From Bog-1181 sp964565765 (GTDB lineage Bacteria > Oederibacteriota > PGYV01 > Palsa-1178): 64,000 bases of DNA. The stretch spans positions 1 through 64,000 of the forward strand of contig CAZMGF010000006.1 in NCBI GenBank assembly GCA_964565765.1, given 5' to 3'. Below are positions 21,597-30,755 of the stretch, in pieces; within the stretch, counting starts at the first letter, position 1; every line of letters begins with the position of its first letter. A program made the translations under genes and the position numbers. The notes under the pieces were generated by a model. It worked only from the letters and a program-made list of their open reading frames with translations, made no database searches and had not been told where the DNA came from.

Positions 21597-23732
21597 ATGC
21601 AAAAACAAAGCTTCAAAGTCCGCGGCATGCATTGTGAAAGCTGCGTGCTTCTAATAGAAAGAACATTAAAGAAAAAATCCGGCGTTTCCGACGCTGTTGT
21701 CAACCTGACAACGGAAACCGCTTCTATTACATACGACCCAGTACTTGTTAAAGACGCTGACCTTGTAAAGGTTATAGAGAGCAAAGGCTACAGGGTTGTA
21801 AAAGAGGGTGAATATAGCAGGGAAAAAGAGGCGGCAAATAGCGGTCTGAAATTTTTATTGAGCGCCATTCTCGCTCTTCCAGTTGTTATATTTTCAATGT
21901 TCGTGGCTCCGGGCACAATACATTTTCAGCTTCCAATTATTTACTGTTTTGCCACAATCATTCAGTTCGCACTTGGCTGGGAATTTTACAGGAACGCCTT
22001 TATATCGCTTAAAAGCTTTGACGCTGGCATGGATACGCTCGTGGCGCTCGGCACATCCGCCGCCTATTTTTATTCCGTATATCTTCTGGCCAGGTGGCAT
22101 CACGGCCATACATATTTTGAGACATCATCGGTGCTTATAACCGTAATACTGCTCGGGAGATACCTTGAGGCAAAGGCGAAGCTAAACGCCTCCGGCGCCA
22201 TTAAAAAGCTTATGGAACTTGCGCCGGAAAAAGCCAGGTTAATAAGGAACGGCGCGGAAATTGAAATTATAACAAATGAAATAATACCCGGCGATATTGT
22301 GGTCATTAATCCAGGTGACAGGATACCCGTTGACGGCATTGTAACCGAAGGGGCATCATCGCTTGATGAATCCATGATAACAGGGGAATCAACGCCGGTG
22401 GAAAAAATACCCGGGGACAGGGTAATAAGCGGGACAGTGAACGGAGGCGGCGCCTTAAAGTTCAGGGCGGAAAAAACAGGGGACGACACCACGCTTGCCA
22501 GGATTATAAAATTAATAGAAGAGGCTCAGGGATCAAAGGCACCGGTGCAGAGGTTTGCGGATAAAACAGCCTCTGTGTTTGTGCCGGCGGTCCTCGGTAT
22601 AAGCGCCCTTACCCTGACAGCGTGGATTCTTTTAACCGGAAACTGGCCTGCGGGTTTAAACGCGGCAATAGCTGTTCTGGTAATAGCCTGTCCTTGCGCT
22701 CTGGGGCTGGCAACGCCTGCCGCTATAATGGCAGGCTCGGGCGTCGGCGCGAAGAACGGCATACTTATAAAGAATGCGGCAGCCCTTGAAAATCTCGGCA
22801 GGGCGTCAATATTTGCCTTTGATAAAACAGGAACCATTACAGAAGGCGCGCCTGAAGTGACGGATATTATATGCGCGTCAGGAACTGAGGATGAGCTTCT
22901 CGGCGTGGCTTTTAGCCTTGAGAATAATTCCGGCCACCCGCTTGCGGCGGCGATAACAGCGAAAGCAAAGTCACGGGGGCTGAAACTTCCGGAAAATTCA
23001 TCATTTGAATACAGGGCAGGGCGCGGCATAAACGCGGTTATAAGCGGTGAAACATATATAATAGGAAGCTTGAAATACGCGGTGGAATCAGGGGTGGACT
23101 GCGCTGAGCTTGCCGCGGAAATTGAAGGCCTTGAGGCGCAGGGAAAGAGCGTTATGGCGCTGGCAAAGGGGAAAAAGTTTCTGGGAATAATTGCCGCCTC
23201 CGATACCGTGAGGGAAAACGCTCCGCTTGCAGTAGAGGCCCTGAAGGAAAAAGGGATAAAGGTTGTAATGCTTACCGGCGACAACTATCGCGCCGCGGAA
23301 TTCCTTGCGGAGCAGGCTGACATTGAAGACGTAAGGGCATCACTGCTGCCGGATGAAAAACTTTCAGAGATAAAAAAACTTGGGCAAAGCGGGATAACTG
23401 TCATGGTGGGCGACGGCATAAACGACGCCCCTTCGCTTGCCGCAGCCGATGCAGGCATAGCCCTTTCAACAGGGGCGGATATTGCCATGGACGCGGGCGA
23501 CATTGTTCTCATGAAAAACGACCTGATGCTGGTTGTTAAGGCATATAATTTGAGCCGCAATACAATGTCAAAAATAAAACAAAATCTTTTCTGGGCCTTT
23601 TTTTATAATATAATAGGAATACCGCTGGCGGCATTCGGGCTGCTTAACCCGATGATTGCGGGTACGGCAATGGCGCTGAGCTCGGTAAGCGTAGTGGCGA
23701 ATTCACTGCTGCTGAGAAACAAGAAACTTTAA
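21597..23732 (+). CDS. copA: Cu(I)-translocating P1B-type ATPase
   Basis: A 711-residue copper exporter with one N-terminal HMA domain (GMHCESC, about residues 9-15). The membrane metal site is CPC (C365, C367), the phosphorylation site DKTGTIT starts at D409, the SGHP motif lies in NNSGHPLAAA, and the hinge is GDGINDAPSLA. Six to eight helices are seen as usual. It pumps Cu(I) out of the cytoplasm, partnered by the small HMA protein upstream. A GNAT gene starts 12 bp downstream. No copper regulator (CueR or CsoR) lies in the window. Confidence 0.97.
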   Translation: MQKQSFKVRGMHCESCVLLIERTLKKKSGVSDAVVNLTTETASITYDPVLVKDADLVKVIESKGYRVVKEGEYSREKEAANSGLKFLLSAILALPVVIFSMFVAPGTIHFQLPIIYCFATIIQFALGWEFYRNAFISLKSFDAGMDTLVALGTSAAYFYSVYLLARWHHGHTYFETSSVLITVILLGRYLEAKAKLNASGAIKKLMELAPEKARLIRNGAEIEIITNEIIPGDIVVINPGDRIPVDGIVTEGASSLDESMITGESTPVEKIPGDRVISGTVNGGGALKFRAEKTGDDTTLARIIKLIEEAQGSKAPVQRFADKTASVFVPAVLGISALTLTAWILLTGNWPAGLNAAIAVLVIACPCALGLATPAAIMAGSGVGAKNGILIKNAAALENLGRASIFAFDKTGTITEGAPEVTDIICASGTEDELLGVAFSLENNSGHPLAAAITAKAKSRGLKLPENSSFEYRAGRGINAVISGETYIIGSLKYAVESGVDCAELAAEIEGLEAQGKSVMALAKGKKFLGIIAASDTVRENAPLAVEALKEKGIKVVMLTGDNYRAAEFLAEQADIEDVRASLLPDEKLSEIKKLGQSGITVMVGDGINDAPSLAAADAGIALSTGADIAMDAGDIVLMKNDLMLVVKAYNLSRNTMSKIKQNLFWAFFYNIIGIPLAAFGLLNPMIAGTAMALSSVSVVANSLLLRNKKL

Positions 23733-23744
23733 AGAGGTTTTCAC

Positions 23745-24197
23745 ATGGAAATAACATACGCTACCACAGACGACGCAGCTGAAATTCTCGCCCTGCAAAA
23801 GCGCGCTTTTATGCAGGAGGCAGAGCTTTACGGCGAATATGACATTGAGCCGCTGACAGTCACCCTTGAGGAGACAATGAAAGAATTCAGGGAATGCATT
23901 GTACTTAAACTGATTGAAGGCGGAAGGATAGCCGGCTCTGTGAGGGCTAAAGAAGAAAAAGGTGTATGTCATATCAACAAGCTGATTGTTGACCCTTTAA
24001 TTCAAAACAGGGGCTTCGGAAGCGCGCTTATGAAGCGCATAGAGAAGGAATTTTCCGGCTGCAAAAAATTTGAGCTTTATACGGGTTATAAAAGCGAAAA
24101 TAACAAGCACCTCTACACGAAACTTGGATATATAATAAAGGAAACAAAAATGGTCCATGGCAACCTGGGATTTGTTTACATGGAAAAAAGTGTATAA
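23745..24197 (+). CDS. GNAT-family N-acetyltransferase
   Basis: A 150-residue GNAT fold: the N-terminal substrate half, the acetyl-CoA P-loop motif QNRGFGSALMKRIE (about residues 88-101), and the C-terminal YTKLGYI motif. It is similar to YjcF/RimI-like acetyltransferases of unknown substrate. It starts 12 bp after copA, so it may be co-transcribed, although no link to copper is evident. Length is normal. Confidence 0.9.
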   Translation: MEITYATTDDAAEILALQKRAFMQEAELYGEYDIEPLTVTLEETMKEFRECIVLKLIEGGRIAGSVRAKEEKGVCHINKLIVDPLIQNRGFGSALMKRIEKEFSGCKKFELYTGYKSENNKHLYTKLGYIIKETKMVHGNLGFVYMEKSV

Positions 24198-24238
24198 AAA
24201 GAGGATTAAAATCTACTTTTTAATAATTGTAATTTTGA

Positions 24239-24244
24239 TATAAT
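24239..24244 (+). promoter_or_regulatory. Possible promoter -10 before the flavin oxidoreductase gene
   Basis: TATAAT (24239-24244) is 36 bp before the ATG, preceded by AT-rich DNA without a clear -35. Confidence 0.4.
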
Positions 24245-24279
24245 AATAGAGCCTATTGGGCGTACAAAATGGAGGAAAA

Positions 24280-25446
24280 ATGAAGTATGTAATCATCGGC
24301 AACGGCGCGGCGGGTATTGCGGCGGCAGAGGCCATAAGGAAAAGGGACGCGTCGGGCAGCATAACAATATTGAACGGCGAAAGGTATTACCACTATTCCA
24401 GGCCCAGGGTCATAGAGTTTTTATCCGGAAAAACCTCGCTGGAACAGATTACAATAAAAGATTCAGGTTTTTACGAGCAGAACAGAATACGCCTTGTAAT
24501 GCTTGTCAATGTGACGGCCATTGATACCGCAAAAAAGATTATCCATATTGAGGGCGGCATAGAAGAGGCTTACGACAAACTAATTATAGCAGCCGGGGCA
24601 AATTCATTCCTTCCTCCGGTTGCGGGTTCGGATAATCCGGGAGTATTTACATTAAGGACCATTGACGACGCAAAGGCTATAATGGAATACGCAAAGGGCA
24701 AAAGTGAGGCCGTTGTAATAGGCGGCGGGCTGCTCGGCATCGAGGCTGCGGTTTCACTGACCGCCTTCGGCCTTAAAGTCACAATAGTCGAAGTCTTTGA
24801 CAGGCTCCTGCCAAGGCAGCTTGACGCCGAAGGCGCGGCTATGCTGCAGGGGCTGCTTGAACAAAAGAAATTATCCTTTTTGCTGCCGAGGCAGACGCAG
24901 TCAATAACCGTGGAAAACGGGGGCAAACTGAAAACATCATTTGGCGATAAGACATCAATTTCCACAGATGTAATACTTTTTTCAGCGGGCATAAGGTGCA
25001 ATCTTAAAATAGCCGAAGGATCAGGGGTTGAAATTGGCAGGGGTATTAAAGTTAATAATTTTATGGAGACAAACGCCACGGATGTTTACGCGGCCGGTGA
25101 TATAGCCGAACATAACGGGGCAGTTTATGGTTTGTGGCCTGCCTCAAGGGAACAGGGGGCGGCCGCCGGTGAAAACGCGGCCGGCGGAAGAGTGGAGTAT
25201 AAAGGTTCGGTTTTATCCACAAGGCTTAAAGTAGCCGGAGTTGAAGTTGGATCCCTTGGAGTGACCGAGTTAAAAGACGGAATAGAAGCTGTTTCTAAAA
25301 AAGACGGTTCCAGCCTGAAAAAATTATTTATAAAGGATAAAAAGATAGCGGGAGCAATACTTATAGGCGACATTTCAAAATATCAGGCCATACAGGAGCT
25401 AATAAAAAAAGGAGAAACCATAAACGACGCGGCTTCATTGATCTGA
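24280..25446 (+). CDS. FAD/NAD(P)-dependent oxidoreductase (NirB-N/rubredoxin reductase type)
   Basis: A 388-residue two-dinucleotide-fold flavoprotein. FAD-binding starts at VIIGNGAAGIAAAEA, the NAD(P) motif is VVIGGGLLGIEAAVSL (about residue 147 on), and the second FAD motif is TDVYAAGDIAEH. The family includes rubredoxin or nitrite reductase flavin subunits and NADH oxidase-like proteins, which pass electrons to small iron proteins. The window's rubrerythrin and desulfoferrodoxin (30-31 kb) could be downstream acceptors, though no rubredoxin gene is adjacent. GGAGG is 4 bp before the ATG. The exact partner is unknown. Confidence 0.9.
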   Translation: MKYVIIGNGAAGIAAAEAIRKRDASGSITILNGERYYHYSRPRVIEFLSGKTSLEQITIKDSGFYEQNRIRLVMLVNVTAIDTAKKIIHIEGGIEEAYDKLIIAAGANSFLPPVAGSDNPGVFTLRTIDDAKAIMEYAKGKSEAVVIGGGLLGIEAAVSLTAFGLKVTIVEVFDRLLPRQLDAEGAAMLQGLLEQKKLSFLLPRQTQSITVENGGKLKTSFGDKTSISTDVILFSAGIRCNLKIAEGSGVEIGRGIKVNNFMETNATDVYAAGDIAEHNGAVYGLWPASREQGAAAGENAAGGRVEYKGSVLSTRLKVAGVEVGSLGVTELKDGIEAVSKKDGSSLKKLFIKDKKIAGAILIGDISKYQAIQELIKKGETINDAASLI

Positions 25447-25496
25447 CAATTTATAGGGGTAGTAAAATATAAGGGGAAAGAGCGGTGATATGAGGG

Positions 25497-26258
25497 ATGC
25501 CGTATTACATTTTGCTTGCGGACGATGACGCTGAATTCCGGGGGGAGTTCAGCGATGCTTTCGGCGAATACGGGGTTATCCAGGCTGAGAGCGGGGAAAA
25601 AGCTCTGAAAATTCTGGAAAAGCCAAACGAAGTTGATATTGTAATAATGGACGTAATGATGCCGGGTTTGAAAGGCACGGAAGCACTCGCAAAGATAAAG
25701 GAGAAAAGGCCGGCGCTGCCGGTGATTATCCTTACCGGCCATTCATCCAAGGACATCGCGGTCGAGGCATTGAAGGCAAGAGCCGACGACTATATCGAAA
25801 AACCCGTTAATGTGGAAGAAATCAAGGAAATAATCAGGGATACGCTGCGGAAAAAAGGGCTTGGCAGCCATGCAGATTCCGGGGATATTGAAGGCAAGAT
25901 TGCCAGAGTAAAAGACCTCATCCGCCACAACTGCGACAAAAAAACAACACTTGAAGACGCCTCGGCTCTTGTTGGTTTGAGCCCGAAATACCTTTCCAGG
26001 GTCTTTGCGGAAAAAACAGGTAAATCTTTCATTGATTTCAAGGTGGCCGAGAAAATCAGGTACGCTCAAAAACTGTTAAAATCAGGATACAACATAAACC
26101 AGACTTCCGAAAAAACAGGTTATGAAAACGCCGAATCTTTCATAAGGGCCTTTAAGAAAGAAAGACGGGTAACTCCTTCCATATATAAAAAAAACCTGGA
26201 AAAGAAAAGGGGCGCCTCCGGTGGCAGGAAAAGCAAGCGCAAAAAAAAGCGCGTTTAA
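25497..26258 (+). CDS. Response regulator with AraC-type DNA-binding domain
   Basis: REC domain at residues 1-120 with the phospho-acceptor Asp in IVIMDVMMPG (D52), Thr in ILTGHSS and Lys in EKPVN. After a linker comes an AraC-like double HTH (about residues 145-235, VGLSPKYLSRVFAEKTG and TGYENAESFIRAFKKE). The tail is very basic (KRGASGGRKSKRKKKRV). It pairs with the histidine kinase that starts 38 bp before its stop. The signal and target genes are unknown. Confidence 0.9.
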   Translation: MPYYILLADDDAEFRGEFSDAFGEYGVIQAESGEKALKILEKPNEVDIVIMDVMMPGLKGTEALAKIKEKRPALPVIILTGHSSKDIAVEALKARADDYIEKPVNVEEIKEIIRDTLRKKGLGSHADSGDIEGKIARVKDLIRHNCDKKTTLEDASALVGLSPKYLSRVFAEKTGKSFIDFKVAEKIRYAQKLLKSGYNINQTSEKTGYENAESFIRAFKKERRVTPSIYKKNLEKKRGASGGRKSKRKKKRV

Positions 26259-27945
26259 AAAAATTCTGAGGCAGGAGGCGCAAAAGCGCAGAAAGATACA
26301 GGAAAAAGTATCCCTTTCAAACCTCATGCTTAAGCTGTCGGGATCATCGGTGGGAACCGGTGAATATTTAAGCGCGGTAAACATGGCAACAGGGTCGATT
26401 TCCGGATGCTCAAGCACAGGCATAAGGTTCGCCGGCGCGGTTACAGAAAGTTTTTTTGCGGCGCAGCAGGGTTTTGGCGCGGAGCAGACAGCCGGGCTGG
26501 GCAAGATAAACACGGCAGGCGGCGCCAGGAAAATTAAAGTAAGAAATTTTTTTATAAACAGAATGAAAAATATCAAAGATTTAAGGTATGGATCATTTTT
26601 TACGGGCAACTCCGGCGCCATGGGCGGCGGTTTTAGGGCCGGAGCCGCCGGAAACGCGATATTAAAATTTTTTAGGCGTAATTTCATGTCATTTTGTTTT
26701 GTACCTGTAATGTACAGGGGGGTCATAACGGCCTATATTGTCGCCGCTGATGAAAAAGAAGGACTGCTTGACATTCAAAAAATTAAACTCCTTGAATGGA
26801 TATCCCCCATGATAGGCGAAGGTATTGAAAAATTCAGCAGGGAAAGCGAGGCAAAGCGCGGCAGGGAATTGCTTGAAAAAATGTTTTCCATAACCAGCCG
26901 CAGGATAGCTTATATGGACAGGGACTTTAATTATCTAAAGGTCAACGAAACATACGCGGATTCCACCGGCACAAGCCCGGAAAAACTTGAGGGTAAAAAT
27001 CATTTTCAGATATTTCCCGGCGTAAAAAACCTGAGTGTTTTTAAGGGTGTTGTCGAGGAAGGCGAGCCCTATTATGTTTACGGCCGGCCATTTGACTTTC
27101 CGGGAATTCCGGAAAATCAGCCGGCGCTCTGGGACTGGACCATAGAGCCGATAAAAAACGGTTCATACGAGGTGGAAGGCATACTTCTCACGCTGACTGA
27201 CGCTACACGCAGGATAAGGACCCAGGATAAACTATTTGAGGCGCAAAAAGAGCTCTTAAGAAACAAAAGGCTCGCCGATATCGGAATGCTGGCGGCAACA
27301 GTCGCGCACGAGCTTAAAAATCCTCTATCGGTAATAAATGCGGCCGCATATAATATAAGGAAAGCTTCAAATGACGCATCTGTCGGCCGCCGTCTTGAAA
27401 CAATTGAAAAAAAGGTTTCCGAATCCACAGAAATAATAGACAACATGCTGTCATATGCTTCCATAAGGCCGCCACGGTATTCAAAATTCAGCCTGTGCTG
27501 GCTGTTAAACGACTGCGTTAAAAACGCAAAAAAAAGGTCCGGAAAAGACGGGGTCAAAATCGAAAAAAAGACTTCAGGCATAAAAAAAAGGCTAATTGAG
27601 GCGGACCAGCTGCAGATACGTGAAGTCATTTGCAATATATTGAATAATGCTTTTCAGGCCGTAAACGGAAAAGATGGAAAGATAACAGTTGCGGCGGCGG
27701 AAAAGAACGGGTTTTTTGAGATAGATATAACGGACAACGGTGTTGGGATTGACGAAGCAGGGCTTAAGCGCATATTCACCCCTTTTTACACAAGCAAGGC
27801 GAATGGGACCGGGCTGGGGCTCTCCGTATGCAGGGAGATAGTTAATTTACACAACGGCAAAATATACGCGAAAAGCACAAAAAATAAGGGGGCATCATTT
27901 TTTGTAAACTTGCCGGCAAAAAGATTTCCGCCGCCGGCCTTATAA
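26221..27945 (+). CDS. GAF-PAS-type sensor histidine kinase
   Basis: About 574 residues, GTG start, overlapping the response regulator gene by 38 bp in another frame. A region to about residue 205 looks GAF-like, residues 220-340 are PAS-like, then HisKA with the phosphorylated His in VAHELKNPL (H363). The HATPase domain follows with the N box (NILNNAFQAV), G1 (DNGVGID) and G2 (GTGLGLS). No membrane helices are visible, so it is a cytoplasmic sensor. The start is uncertain: an in-frame ATG near 26328 would avoid the overlap and lose about 35 basic residues. Confidence 0.88.
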   Translation: MAGKASAKKSAFKKILRQEAQKRRKIQEKVSLSNLMLKLSGSSVGTGEYLSAVNMATGSISGCSSTGIRFAGAVTESFFAAQQGFGAEQTAGLGKINTAGGARKIKVRNFFINRMKNIKDLRYGSFFTGNSGAMGGGFRAGAAGNAILKFFRRNFMSFCFVPVMYRGVITAYIVAADEKEGLLDIQKIKLLEWISPMIGEGIEKFSRESEAKRGRELLEKMFSITSRRIAYMDRDFNYLKVNETYADSTGTSPEKLEGKNHFQIFPGVKNLSVFKGVVEEGEPYYVYGRPFDFPGIPENQPALWDWTIEPIKNGSYEVEGILLTLTDATRRIRTQDKLFEAQKELLRNKRLADIGMLAATVAHELKNPLSVINAAAYNIRKASNDASVGRRLETIEKKVSESTEIIDNMLSYASIRPPRYSKFSLCWLLNDCVKNAKKRSGKDGVKIEKKTSGIKKRLIEADQLQIREVICNILNNAFQAVNGKDGKITVAAAEKNGFFEIDITDNGVGIDEAGLKRIFTPFYTSKANGTGLGLSVCREIVNLHNGKIYAKSTKNKGASFFVNLPAKRFPPPAL

Positions 27946-28103
27946 TTCCAGGCGAAGACAGGCTAAAAAAAGGTCGGAAAAAAATATAATCAAGGGGTTA
28001 CTTTTTGGCCCTTTATGAATGATAATCTGTTTAAGGAGCGGCGTATAAGCAGCGGAATATATGATTCTATGAAGCCGGCTGTTTTGCTATATGGCAAATC
28101 CGC

Positions 28104-28130
28104 TTGACAAAAAAAACATTATATTATAAA
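28104..28130 (+). promoter_or_regulatory. Promoter of the perR oxidative-stress operon
   Basis: TTGACA (28104-28109) and TATAAA (28125-28130) with a short, 15-bp spacer. The Per box begins 2 bp after the -10. Confidence 0.6.
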
Positions 28131-28131
28131 A

Positions 28132-28146
28132 TTGTAATCATTACAA
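28132..28146. promoter_or_regulatory. Per/Fur box (7-1-7 palindrome)
   Basis: TTGTAATCATTACAA is a perfect 7-1-7 inverted repeat, matching the PerR-box pattern TTATAATNATTATAA closely. Lying just after the -10 box of the perR operon, it indicates autorepression. Confidence 0.85.
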
Positions 28147-28218
28147 AGTTGTAAAAATAACAAAATTGTATTTTAAGGCGGCAGTTTAAGCCTGAAAATC
28201 ACGCCTTAAGGAGAATAG

Positions 28219-28692
28219 ATGCAGACAAAAATTACGCCCGGAGAGGCCGGAGAAAAGCTTAAAGCAAAGGGCATCAAGCCTTCGGTCATACGAATCAGGG
28301 TGCTGCAGTATTTAATGGACAACAGGACCCATCCGGCCGCGGAAACCATCCACCGCTCCCTTTTAAAAGAAATTCCCACACTTTCAAAAACATCCATTTA
28401 TAACACCTTGAAAACACTCTCTTCAAAAGGTATGATACTTGAGATCATGACACCCGAGGGCGAAGTAAGGTTTGACGGTTATCCCGACAGGCACGCCCAT
28501 TTTATGTGCTATTCCTGCGGGGAAATTCAGGATGTCGGAGTCTTCTGCCCGTCATGCAAAACGCAGGATTTGAACGGCGCGGTGGTTATGGAAGAGGCGA
28601 TTTATTTAAAGGGCTACTGCACGGAATGCAATGAAAAGAAAAAATTAAAGACTGAAAAAAATCATGGACCCCTGGTCCGGAGGACACGCTGA
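28219..28692 (+). CDS. perR: Fur-family regulator, probably PerR
   Basis: A 157-residue Fur fold: HTH around TLSKTSIYNTLKTLSSKGMI, the regulatory metal site residues (DRHAHFMC), and two CxxC pairs (CYSCG and CTEC) plus another CPSC. The first two pairs suit the structural zinc site. It carries an N-terminal extension common in PerR. It heads an operon of peroxide and oxygen defence genes and a Per box overlaps its promoter, which is the basis for PerR over Fur. Its stop overlaps the next start (TGATG). Confidence 0.88.
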   Translation: MQTKITPGEAGEKLKAKGIKPSVIRIRVLQYLMDNRTHPAAETIHRSLLKEIPTLSKTSIYNTLKTLSSKGMILEIMTPEGEVRFDGYPDRHAHFMCYSCGEIQDVGVFCPSCKTQDLNGAVVMEEAIYLKGYCTECNEKKKLKTEKNHGPLVRRTR

Positions 28693-29873
28693 TGCCGGGA
28701 AAAAAACTCGCGGAAAATGTTTTTTACGCCGGGGCAAAACACTGGGACAGAAAATTTTTTGACGAGCTTATCCCGCTGCCCGACGGCACCACATATAATT
28801 CATATATAGTAAAGGGAAGCCTGAAGACGGCGCTTATTGACACTGTGGATCCGGCGGTCAGGGAGCAGCTTTTTGACAACCTGAAAAAAGCAGGGGTGAC
28901 AAAGCTCGATTACATAGTCGCCAACCACGCCGAACAGGATCATTCAGGAAGCATCCCTTTTGTGCTTGAAAAATTTCCAGGGGCGAAAGTAGTCACAAAC
29001 GAGAAGTGCGCGGCCATGCTCAGGGAATTCCTGCTTGTGAAGGAGAGCGATCTCATTATAATAAAGGACGGCGACACGCTTGAACTTGACGGCAAGACCC
29101 TGGAATTCTGCTTTACGCCCTGGGTGCACTGGCCCGAGACGATGTGCACTTATTTAAGGGAAGATTCGATTCTTTTTTCCTGCGACTTTTTCGGCTCCCA
29201 CGTGGCGGCGGCCGACCTTTTCGCGGCTGAGCATTTTTACAAACAGGCAAAGAGGTATTACGCGGAAATAATGTCGCCTTTCAGGAACAACGTAAGGACA
29301 AATCTGGACAAACTTGGAAAATTTAAAATAGCCATGATAGCCCCTTCACACGGATACATACACATAAAGCCCGAAGGCATACTCAATGCCTATAAGGAAT
29401 GGTCCTCGGAAAATGTGAAGAACGAGGTTGTACTGGCTTATGTTTCAATGCATGAATCGGTTAAAAAAATGGCTGAGTATTTAAGGGAATCGCTCATTGA
29501 CCGCGGCATTGATGTCCACTTTTTCAACCTTCAGGGTGCTGATATAGGCGAGATAGCAATACAGCTTGTGGACGCGGCCACTTTAATAGTCGGCGCGCCC
29601 ACGGTGCTTGCGGGACTGCATCCGGTGGCCATGAATGCGGTGTATATAGCCAACGCCTTAAGGCCGAAGACTAAATTTGTTTCGCTTATTTCATCCTTCA
29701 GCTGGGGGGATAAGGCAACCGACGCGGTAAAGGCGGCGCTTACAAATTTTAAGGCCGAACTTCTCGCTCCGGTGGTATCAAAGGGATTTCCAAAGGAAAA
29801 TGACCTTAAGGAGCTCGACAGGCTCGCGGATGATATAGAAAAAAAGCACCGGGAAACAGGAGTGCTGAAATAG
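28692..29873 (+). CDS. fprA: Flavodiiron protein (FprA-type oxygen/NO reductase)
   Basis: A 393-residue A-type flavoprotein: an N-terminal beta-lactamase-like diiron domain with NHAEQDHSGS and HWPETMC, further ligands in CDFFGSH and PSHGYIH, then a C-terminal flavodoxin domain (VVLAYVSMHESVKKMAE to about residue 393). It reduces O2 to water or NO to N2O using electrons from rubredoxin-like proteins. Translation is coupled to perR by TGATG overlap. Together with desulfoferrodoxin and rubrerythrin it forms the standard oxygen scavenging set of anaerobes. Confidence 0.95.
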   Translation: MPGKKLAENVFYAGAKHWDRKFFDELIPLPDGTTYNSYIVKGSLKTALIDTVDPAVREQLFDNLKKAGVTKLDYIVANHAEQDHSGSIPFVLEKFPGAKVVTNEKCAAMLREFLLVKESDLIIIKDGDTLELDGKTLEFCFTPWVHWPETMCTYLREDSILFSCDFFGSHVAAADLFAAEHFYKQAKRYYAEIMSPFRNNVRTNLDKLGKFKIAMIAPSHGYIHIKPEGILNAYKEWSSENVKNEVVLAYVSMHESVKKMAEYLRESLIDRGIDVHFFNLQGADIGEIAIQLVDAATLIVGAPTVLAGLHPVAMNAVYIANALRPKTKFVSLISSFSWGDKATDAVKAALTNFKAELLAPVVSKGFPKENDLKELDRLADDIEKKHRETGVLK

Positions 29874-29911
29874 AAAACAGCAGGGCAAAACAAAAAAATG
29901 GAGGTTAGGGC

Positions 29912-30292
29912 ATGGCAAAAAAACTCGAGGTTTACAAATGCGCGAAATGCGGTAATGTTGTTGAAGTGCTTGTAGGCGGAGACGGAGAGCTGGTATGCTG
30001 CGGGGAGCCGATGAAGCTGCTCGACGAGAAGAACAGGGAAGGCGCGGGAGAAAAACATCTTCCTGTGATTGAAGTGGTTTCAGGCGGGATAATGGTAAAA
30101 ATAGGCTCGGTGCCGCATCCCATGGAAGCCGACCATTGGATACAGTTCATAGAGGTAATAAGGAAGGACGGCAAAGTCGGCAGGAAGGATTTAAATCCCG
30201 GGGACAAGCCGGAGGCGTTTTTTTCAATGACGCCTGCGGACGTTGTTTCCGTCAGGGAACTGTGCAACAAGCACGGATTGTGGGCAAAATAA
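29912..30292 (+). CDS. dfx: Desulfoferrodoxin (superoxide reductase)
   Basis: A 126-residue two-domain protein. The N-terminal desulforedoxin-like Fe(Cys)4 site is made by YKCAKCG and VCCGEPM. The catalytic Fe(His)4Cys site is built from KHLPVIE, VPHPMEADHWIQF and CNKHGLW. It reduces superoxide to peroxide without making O2. GGAGG precedes the ATG. It is the third gene of the PerR operon. Confidence 0.95.
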   Translation: MAKKLEVYKCAKCGNVVEVLVGGDGELVCCGEPMKLLDEKNREGAGEKHLPVIEVVSGGIMVKIGSVPHPMEADHWIQFIEVIRKDGKVGRKDLNPGDKPEAFFSMTPADVVSVRELCNKHGLWAK

Positions 30293-30314
30293 TTCATAAA
30301 CAAGGGGGAATAAA

Positions 30315-30734
30315 ATGGCTTCAGAAAAGCTTCTCGGAATGTTAAATGACGCAATTGCAAGGGAAATGCAGGTTATAATCCAGTACATGTGGCAGCACGT
30401 GATGTGGAGCGGGGTAAAAGGTTTCGCTGTAAAGGATTCCTTCAAGGAAATAGCTATCGACGAGATGAAGCATTCGGAAATGATCGCGGAGCGTCTCAAT
30501 TACCTTGGAGGGGTGCCCACCACAAAACCCACAACCATCAATGTCGGCAATGACCTGAAATCCATGCTCGAGCAGGACAAGCTCGACGAGGAAAAGGCCA
30601 TTGTTATGTACAAGGAAATTATGGATGTTGCCCAGGCGGAAAAAGATTATACCACGAGGGAAATATTCGAGCACATACTTAAGGACGAGGAAGAACACCA
30701 CGACCATTTCAGCACACTGCTGGAAGGAATGTAA
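30315..30734 (+). CDS. Ferritin-like/bacterioferritin-like diiron protein
   Basis: A 139-residue four-helix protein with ExxH-type ligands (LNDAIAREMQVIIQY, then AIDEMKHSEMIAERL, and LKDEEEHHDHF). The order Glu, ExxH, Glu, ExxH fits a diiron site, and it resembles the short bacterioferritin-like proteins of anaerobes that lack a clear heme Met. It stores iron or removes peroxide. It sits between dfx and rubrerythrin in the oxygen-defence operon. Whether it forms a 24-mer shell is unknown. Confidence 0.85.
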   Translation: MASEKLLGMLNDAIAREMQVIIQYMWQHVMWSGVKGFAVKDSFKEIAIDEMKHSEMIAERLNYLGGVPTTKPTTINVGNDLKSMLEQDKLDEEKAIVMYKEIMDVAQAEKDYTTREIFEHILKDEEEHHDHFSTLLEGM

Positions 30735-30755
30735 AATACAATCACGGAGGAAACT

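Noticed and set aside
22526..23284. 252-codon minus-strand ORF over copA
   Set aside because: It is antisense to conserved CopA motifs, with low-complexity Ser/Ala/Pro composition. Shadow ORF.
28015..28107. 30-codon ORF in the gap before perR
   Set aside because: There is no ribosome site near its ATG and its stop overlaps the -35 box of perR. Likely chance.
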